Shown here: in pieces, positions 57,715 through 64,000 of the stretch
How positions within the stretch are numbered: position 1 is the stretch's first letter
Layout: each line of letters starts with the position of its first letter
NCBI GenBank assembly: GCA_963995505.1
Contig: OZ023184.1
Span: forward strand, 62,001-126,000
Source: Hypericum androsaemum
Taxonomy: Eukaryota; Streptophyta; Magnoliopsida; Malpighiales; Hypericaceae
Length of the DNA: 64,000 bases
Reading direction: 5' to 3'
Notes under the pieces: generated by a model
The model's database searches: none
What the model was told of the DNA's origin: nothing
The model's input: only the letters and a program-made list of their open reading frames with translations
Program-made: the position numbers and the translations under genes

Positions 57715-57809
57715 TTAACTTCAGTCATCTTCTCTTGGCTTATCCCTGTCATCAATAATAAATATGGAAAACGAGCCAAAATAACAAAATACTGAATAGT
57801 AAAAGTACG

Positions 57810-58115
57810 ACTAATAACTATGAAATATTCGTGCCTAAGTCATCTATTAAGTGAATTGAATGATTTCGCCACTCTTGTTTGAAATGTCATTGTTATATTT
57901 CTCTAGTTTGAAAATTTGTACAATCAATTTTTTGCAAATTTTTTCGGACTATCATATTACTATTGAGTGCAAATTTTCGAGGGCAAAACAGCGAGAAATA
58001 AGTTAGCAGAAGTTGATAATACAATTTTTCAAACTAGAAAGATGTTAAAATATCTATCAAATAAAAGGGACTAAATCATCTATTAAATTAAACACCAGGG
58101 ACATGATAGTCTTTT
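57810..58115. mobile_element. Small TIR element or MITE, about 0.3 kb
   Basis: The left half (GTGCCTAAGTCATCTATTAAG to CTCTAGTTTGAAAATTTGT) is matched by the complement of the right half (ATTTAATAGATGATTTAGTC to TTTCTAGTTTGAAAAATTGT) over about 110 bases. Borders are approximate and no target duplication was identified. Confidence 0.5.
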
Positions 58116-60689
58116 GCTTTTTCTTTTTTTTAGCAAAGGTGGTCGTATCACTTCGAAGCGTGAAGCATAGTTAATTTAATGCAAAACCATAATATTATGA
58201 TATGCGAATTCTACAACTTTTAAACGTTTTCATCCAAATGTATATAACAGCAAATATATGGTTATATTATAAAAAATAATAAATCGTGGAGATATAACAT
58301 ATGATCATATTAAAATATCAGTCTTTAACACAATTAGATGTCATACAACTATAAATAAGATCATTCAAGCGTCATTAAAAAAATATTTAATTTATTTGTT
58401 ATTCCAATGCATATATTATTTTAATTGTATGTGTTATGAGCGTATTTTAAAGCTTATACAATGTTAGAGTTATACACGCATGATTGGATTTTATCCAACT
58501 TTCCTAAAACTAGGAGAGTTTAAAAGGAAGTGGAAGACATGTAGAGGGGATTTTTTTAAAAGGTAACGTGCAGAGGAATTTGTTTTAAAAGGTAACATGG
58601 AGAGGGAATTACCAAAAATAACCCATTTTTATTCCTGGAATTCATTTAACGTAAAAAAAGATAAACATACATTAAACGCAAAAAATACACAGAGAAATGA
58701 GAAGGAAAAAACTTCTTTTTCTCTAGAGATAAGAACTCGAGTTCTCTCTAGAAAAGAGTTATTAAAACACCGTAGAATTACAATCTCTCTACAACAAGCA
58801 TTTTACTGTATATTATTGGTTTCATTAAAGCTGTTCAATATTAGGATTTTCTTTCATTGGTATGAGAGCAATTGTTTGCAATAAAAATTTGTGCGTTTTT
58901 CCTATAAAAAATCTGATTTCTAAAAAACTATTTTTGGGGAATATGTTTCTTCTGTCCTTGAGTGAAAGGGGTCAAAAGTATTAGGGGCAGAACTGCAATT
59001 GGTGCACGCTAAACGCAACAACAACAAAATGTCCTTGTGTGTAAATGAGAGGAAATTGGTGAACTGTATTGTACTTTACCACAAAAAATCCCTAATTGAG
59101 AGTTTCTTCCCCAATCTCTCCTCCCAATTACACGCCCTTCCGAACCTCGATGGCTGTCAAAACGGAACCTAGGACTCCTCGGCTCGCCTCTGTTCTTGGT
59201 CGAAACCGAAAGACAGAGGAACAACCTGTGTGCCCCGATTCTCGCATTTTGTTCGGAGACTCGACAACGACCGGCATCTACCAGGAGCTGGAAACGTCAA
59301 CGAGGGATGGATGATGATCGACGAGGAAGCCTCTGTTTGTGCCTAGACGACGAAACAGCAACAATTTTGCTGAACAAAGACGACCCACCAATTTTCTCCA
59401 ATTGGGCTTCTTTTTTACTAAAATTGTTTTAGGTCGACATGGTTTTACCCTTTTTTTGGCGGAAAAAAATACTGCATTAAGAAATAACGAACATTTACAA
59501 ATCCTACCATCTACCTCCTCTCGCTATCTCACATCTCGGATAGTCAAAAAGAAGATTCCGTTGACCAATAGATCAAAGGAGAGTCCAATATAACTATAAC
59601 TATACTCCCGTTAGTCTCACAGACCGGGCAGTCGAGAGGGACGTTCCCAACCAGCAGGCCAAGAAACAATCCACCTAAGTGCTATCTTTAGATGATCCCA
59701 CAAGACGACAGTCTGGAGGGGCAGCTACCAGACAGCAGTCCAGTAGCCAGCCCGTCTATGTTCGTTAGCCTCGAGGTATCTCATGCAAGAGATCCTTTCC
59801 ATCCATCTCGAGGACGCGCGCACCCGAAATCCACACACCTATCGTGCGCGGTTGCAGCTGAAGACTTCTGTAAAAACTCCTGTCGCTGCCCAACGACAGA
59901 AAAAAATAGTACCAAAATCCCGCTCAAACTGCACAGCCCTATTACAACCTGAGGAATTAACCACTGCAAAAAGGCACAAACAATTTCCATACCTTCTCCA
60001 GCCTCTTACCATTCAATCGATGCTTATAATGCGCAAAGCCCCAAGCAGAAGTCGATGGCGCCAAATCATCTCCCAAGCCCCGGTCAACATGGTTTTACCT
60101 AATCCGTATGAAAGATTAATAGTGTGTTTTTTAATGATTTAAGATTATTTTTATTTTAAAAATTATTATGATAATTTACAAGATTAAATATTTTTCAATA
60201 TTGAAACCTATAAAATATATCAGGTTGATTTATGAATCATGTTGAATCTTTCAAGGAGAACTTTTTTTTAAAGGTAAAAATTTTTTTTTCAAGGAGACGT
60301 GTGTGTTTAATGATGTTCTCCTTGGGAAGGAAGCTTGGAGAATTAAAAGGGTTATAATTCCCAATATCTTAATTTTTTTTTATAGGTAAAAATACAAGAA
60401 GGCGCAGTTCATGAGGGTGGCAGAAGAGCTTATTTGTTGGAAAAGAAGTTATCAAAGATGATAGCAGGTGGGGATTGGGGGGATGATAAAAAAAGTTGAC
60501 ATGTCTTCCATTGAACGAGCATGTATACCAGCCCACACAGAGATCAACAAAGCTAATGAGCTAGCAGCTATCTTGGATACTAAAGATTGGAACAGTGGTG
60601 ACCTGCTGACTGAGAGTAGGTCATTTTTAATGTGCGGGAAATAGAGGTCATTTGCAATTGACGCATTCAAACATTCCAGACAAAACTGA
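58116..60689. other. Intergenic with unrecognised open frames
   Basis: A GC-richer island lies at 59090-60080. A 54-codon frame from ATG 59150 (MAVKTEPRTPRLASVLGR) ends at 59314; it is not recognised. On the minus strand near 59650-59600 the phrase VPLDCPVCETN recalls the zinc-finger end of LINE reverse transcriptases but is too short to be sure. No splice-supported gene was found. Confidence 0.35.
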
Positions 60690-60925
60690 TTTGGAGCAAA
60701 GCAAATGATGGGAATCACACAATCCACTAAATCTGAGGAATTTTTTTGCATGAAGATTCACAACAGGCAGCTTACCAACTATGTATACAAGATATCTAGG
60801 AAGGGAGGATATCTGCTTTCTTTGTGGAACAAAGCAACCTTTGAAACTACTATGCATTTGCTTCTCTTCTGTCTACATTCCAAAGCAACGTGGTTCCTAA
60901 GCACCAGTTCGCCAATAGAATAGAT
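60690..60925 (+). mobile_element. Possible LINE reverse-transcriptase tail (zf-RVT) remnant
   Basis: A 72-codon frame contains IHNRQLTNYVYKISRKGGYL, then LWNKATFETTMHLLLFC and ATWFL. The spacing from a TNYVYK-RKGGY phrase to an ET-HLLLFC phrase resembles the zf-RVT domain (ESxxHLLLHC) at the end of plant LINE polyproteins. The first cysteine pair is not preserved. Weak call. Confidence 0.35.
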
Positions 60926-63180
60926 ATGATGGTCATCACATATTTTCCTACTGGTTGGTTACTTGAGATGGTTAGAAATCTGAAATAACAAAAAGCAAGT
61001 GAATACGTATTCACTCACTATCTTGTTTCATTGCTAAAAACTATTAAAGGATTGGTAGAATGGAATGCAAGACAGAAAACATAACAAATTCAGCTTGCTA
61101 TCTTATTGGTGGCGCACAATTTCCAAGATGTTGAATCTTGCGATGATGTCAATAAGCAGACTATGTGCACCCAATTAGCTACGCCACCGAAACTTAACAC
61201 TCTTTTTTACCAAGATTTCCCAGATTAAGGAACAGATGATTATGTTTTCAAGTCTCAAAAAATATCAAGAAAGGATTCTTCGGGTAAAAAATAATGTTGC
61301 AAAATAAATTGTTCAGAATACCGTAAACGAAATTGAGAAAAATACATGTATCAATGTATTGAGAATGGTTTGAATTACATTGAAAACCCTAGGCACTTAC
61401 ATAGAAAATACAAGACAAACGCCAGATAGAATTAAAGCTAAAAATCCTAGAAATACTGGGCCGTCAGAGTGTAAATTGTGATATCAACGTAATCTAAGAT
61501 ATCGTTCGAGCTCTAAAGATGCTAAAAAGTAGAGATATAAACAAAGAAAGGGCCTCGTTAAAAGTGAGACTTCTCAAACAAACAAAACCGACGTACACCC
61601 ATTGGTTTACAAATTAAAAGTGTGGAATAGATAAACATAGGGCTTTATATGGTTTCAGAAGAAACCAAATAAGGCAGGGGGACAAAAAAGAGGATTGCAT
61701 GGAAGGAATCCACATTTAGATATGTAGATAAGTAATTACTTAAGTTGTCAATGCGTAGTCACATTCAATGTAGCCTTCATGCAAGACAGCCAATCAAATT
61801 GTCCATAACCCACATGACTTTTCATTCTTTTAAAAATACAGGTAATGACGATTGGACACAACCAACCGAGTAATTTAATGATGACAATTGCATATTAATT
61901 AATAATATTTGAACAACTTATTTTCTATTAAAACCAAGGAGAAAGAAAATAAATTTCTTAGAACTCGCCATAAATTCAAAAAATTCTAACTATTATTTAT
62001 ACCAAATAATACTCCAAGAATAATCATTATAGAATTTTCCACCCAATAAGCATTTAAGTTGGGCAGGATGCCCACTAGTGCAAGAGAAGGAAAACGAGTA
62101 AATAAAAAGGAGAGAGACAGCTCATTTTCCGTGTAAAATATCGGGTATATATCCACGTCCAAACAAACGCTATCATCAACAAACCCCACCACCTCATTAG
62201 AAGCCAAAGTTTGCCTTCTAATTTAGGTCTCCTATATCTTGTACTCATGTGATTATTTTTAAAGGTGTGTATTCATGTGATTAAGATTGCTAAAATTATT
62301 TCCATAAATTGATTAGCTGATAAATGTAGGAAAAAATATAACATAATTGCTTGATATATATAAGTTATATGCATGGATGGGAGCAATAAGAAAAATGAAA
62401 GGGCGCCATTATTTTAGCCATTATCTAATAAGTACAAAGGAGTTGACAGGCCAGGGTTTAGAAAAACATTGACCTGTCTCTCCTCCTCTCTCTTTCTTTT
62501 AACTATATTGTCTAGATTTATTGGCCAAATTATTTTAGATTTGAACTACATAAATTTTTTAATAGATAAAAAATTTGTATAACAAATATTTAATATTATT
62601 ATGTTTTCAAAATTTTAAATTTTAAATATGATTAAACTAAAATAATATTTTTTTTCCTTCCCGTCACCTCAAACACTGAAAAAATCAGATACCTCCCGTC
62701 TCATCCCACGAGGAAAAGAGAGAAAAGAAGATATCATATATCCCATCTCATCCCATCCCATCGGCAATGAAACTGCTACTTCATACGACGATATCATTGA
62801 AATTTACGAAAAAAATAAAAATAAAAGACAGGACAACGATACGAAGCCAGAGAAAGTTGAAATTAATTAAAAGACAACTCGAAGTCTAAATCTATGAAGC
62901 ATAAGAAACAATAGAAAGAGTGTCGAGAAAAATCCGACCTCGAATAAACTGAAAAAAAGAACTGAGGACGATACGAGTGGTGAACTGTTTTTTTTTCTTT
63001 CTTTCTAATATAACCCAATAATTAACTCAAATCCATTGGCCTCCTGCATTTACCCATGTCTCCTAACCCTCCCTCACGCATCTATATAAATATATAATAA
63101 TTAAGAGGAAACTATGGATAGCTAACTAGCAAAAGAAATAGACAATTAATGGAAGAGAATGTAAAAGTACTAGTACTTGG
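60926..63180. other. Intergenic, nothing recognised
   Basis: AT-rich DNA without coding evidence. A 73-codon minus frame (62207-61986) lacks family motifs. CCCATCTCATCCCATCCCATC repeats occur near 62740. Confidence 0.45.
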
Positions 63181-63199
63181 TGATGGATGATCATCATCA

Positions 63200-63223
63200 G
63201 CTAGAGCTAGAGCTAGAGCTAGA
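63200..63223. repeat. Hexanucleotide (GCTAGA)4 covering the BOP stop codon
   Basis: Four exact GCTAGA units. On the minus strand the stop TAG of the BOP frame (63219-63221) is in the unit nearest the coding region, so further units extend only the 3' UTR. Confidence 0.9.
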
Positions 63224-64000
63224 ACTCACGAGGTTGGTGGTGATGGTAGGTATTCTCCCGATGGTCCTCTCCTCCTCCTCCTGAGCCTGAGGCTCCGAGG
63301 TTCAAGTAGACCAACCTGGAGGAGTCCACTCCCAAGCTACCACTCCCTCCGCTTCCTCCGCTGCTGTTATGGTCTTGATCGCTCATTGGAGGAGGAGGGT
63401 ATAGAGTAGAAGTTGGAGGAGTGGCGTTCCCTTCTTCACGAGAAATAACCAATGCAGCAGATTGGACAAGCTCCAAACAAAGCCTTAGCTTGTTGGGTTC
63501 GATGTGGGCTAATCCCGGGACAGCCCCCTTGAACAAGAAATCCGAGGTTAAGGTTCTTAGGATGTCCAACGGGGTAGTGCCATCGACCGTCCTAACATTA
63601 GGGTCGGCGTGGTGGTCCAACAGGACCGCCACCATGTCCGGCGAGACCATCTCCGCAGCCATATGGAGCGGCGTCTTCCCGGCCGGCCCTGCCGGGTGGT
63701 TAACATCGGCTGCACCCAGCTCGAGCAGCGCCTTCACCACTTCGCGGCTGCAGCTCTCGACTGCATAGTGGAGGGCCAGTGCTTCATCCAAGTTGAGGCC
63801 CTCGCCCATAACCATGAGCTTCACTAGCTCGACGTCGGACGAGTCCAAAGCCCTTCTCATCCTCCTGATCTTCTGGTCCTCCAGATCGGCCGCGGCGTGG
63901 TGGCGGCGGAGGTGATGGTGGTGAGGCATCACGGACTTGAGGCGAAGCTCCTCGATCTTGGCTACAACATCAATGGGGAGGTGCTTGGCGAGGACTTCCG
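63219..64000 (-). CDS. BOP: BLADE-ON-PETIOLE / NPR1-like BTB-ankyrin transcriptional co-regulator, 3' part
   Basis: BOP/NOOT proteins control leaf, petiole, nodule and abscission-zone development as nuclear co-regulators of TGA bZIP factors. The window holds the C-terminal 259 codons with two bases of another codon at the edge; the BTB domain lies outside. Visible features: LAKHLPIDVVAKIEELRLK, then His-rich MPHHHH, then DLEDQKIRRMRRALDSSDVE leading into the ankyrin repeats (LALHYAVESCSREVVKALLE, AGKTPLHMAAEMVSPDMVAV, TPLDILRTL) and EPNKLRLCLELVQSAA. The Gly/Ser-rich tail has SRLVYLNLGA, diagnostic of the BOP clade within NPR1-like proteins, and closes with a His/Gln segment. The stop codon lies in a GCTAGA repeat. 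Confidence 0.95.
   Translation of the reverse strand, partial: EVLAKHLPIDVVAKIEELRLKSVMPHHHHLRRHHAAADLEDQKIRRMRRALDSSDVELVKLMVMGEGLNLDEALALHYAVESCSREVVKALLELGAADVNHPAGPAGKTPLHMAAEMVSPDMVAVLLDHHADPNVRTVDGTTPLDILRTLTSDFLFKGAVPGLAHIEPNKLRLCLELVQSAALVISREEGNATPPTSTLYPPPPMSDQDHNSSGGSGGSGSLGVDSSRLVYLNLGASGSGGGGEDHRENTYHHHQPREF

Larger units (their letters stand above)
55640..57765 (-). mobile_element. Copia-type retrotransposon remnant, cut by two DNA transposons
   Basis: On the minus strand the 3' part of a Copia pol gene is readable in short pieces. A reverse-transcriptase end segment around MLGSLKYFLGIE lies at about 56820-56790. A YTLDILNKCGKQV-like segment follows after the hAT insertion at about 56455-56415. 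An RNase H region lies at about 56320-55990 (pieces such as [14 protein letters not shown] and ADESDFP-like), and a closing IGKLDIINLNTP-like segment lies at about 55845-55810. The many frameshifts and stops show that it is dead. A hAT MITE and a PIF-like element interrupt it, and pol-like sequence resumes above 57718. Sequence below about 55790 may be LTR. Confidence 0.72.

Noticed and set aside
59150..59314. Possible small gene starting MAVKTEPRTPRLA
   Set aside because: The start region looks protein-like, but no family is recognised and no continuing exon could be found.

Overview
The window is nuclear DNA of a flowering plant, most likely a core eudicot. Genes are split by short AT-rich GT-AG introns, the products include plastid- and plant-specific proteins, and AT-rich intergenic space is packed with DNA transposons. 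I could not identify the species. No bacterial, organellar or intact viral features were seen. I traced most exons by eye from splice signals and from protein family knowledge, so junctions are predictions.

Layout, left to right. 1-6895 (-): 5' half of ferredoxin-dependent glutamate synthase (twelve coding exons). 8.06-9.06 kb: duplicated foldback sequence preceded by TATA boxes. 10.2-21.8 kb: transposon block with a 1.2 kb non-autonomous Mutator-like element (MULE), a decayed 7.66 kb four-gene MULE (PMD gene, two small ORFs, MURA transposase) and a second non-autonomous family. 22.0-27.0 kb (+): gene of the plant-specific unknown family TIGR01589, with a MULE in an intron. 28.2-31.9 kb: a MULE holding three tRNA-like sequences and a PIF-like element. 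32.6-34.2 kb (+): lycopene beta-cyclase. 35.5-36.5 kb (+): class I methyltransferase. 38.0-40.8 kb: MULE filled with tandem repeats. 41.0-43.5 kb (+): FIS1 organelle fission protein. 44.6-45.7 kb (-): glutaredoxin-like protein with a C-terminal CxxC array. 46.1-49.3 kb: two MULEs, the second a Pack-MULE carrying pieces of an NTF2 gene and a dolichyl-diphosphatase gene in opposite orientation. 49.8-53.3 kb (+): L-galactono-1,4-lactone dehydrogenase. 53.9-54.5 kb (-): a 59-residue CYSTM protein in three tiny exons. 55.6-57.8 kb: Copia remnant cut by a hAT MITE and a PIF-like element. 58-63 kb: sparse DNA with weak LINE traces. 63.2-64.0 kb (-): 3' end of a BLADE-ON-PETIOLE/NPR1-like gene, running off the window.

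The host genes are unrelated single genes (plastid nitrogen assimilation, carotenoid and ascorbate synthesis, organelle division, development) and form no operon or cluster. The unusual biology lies in the transposons. At least four non-autonomous MULEs with related ends and 9-bp target duplications sit in 37 kb, one of them a two-gene Pack-MULE. The large MULE carries PMD and small unknown genes besides its transposase, and the duplicated foldback locus has promoter-like spacing.
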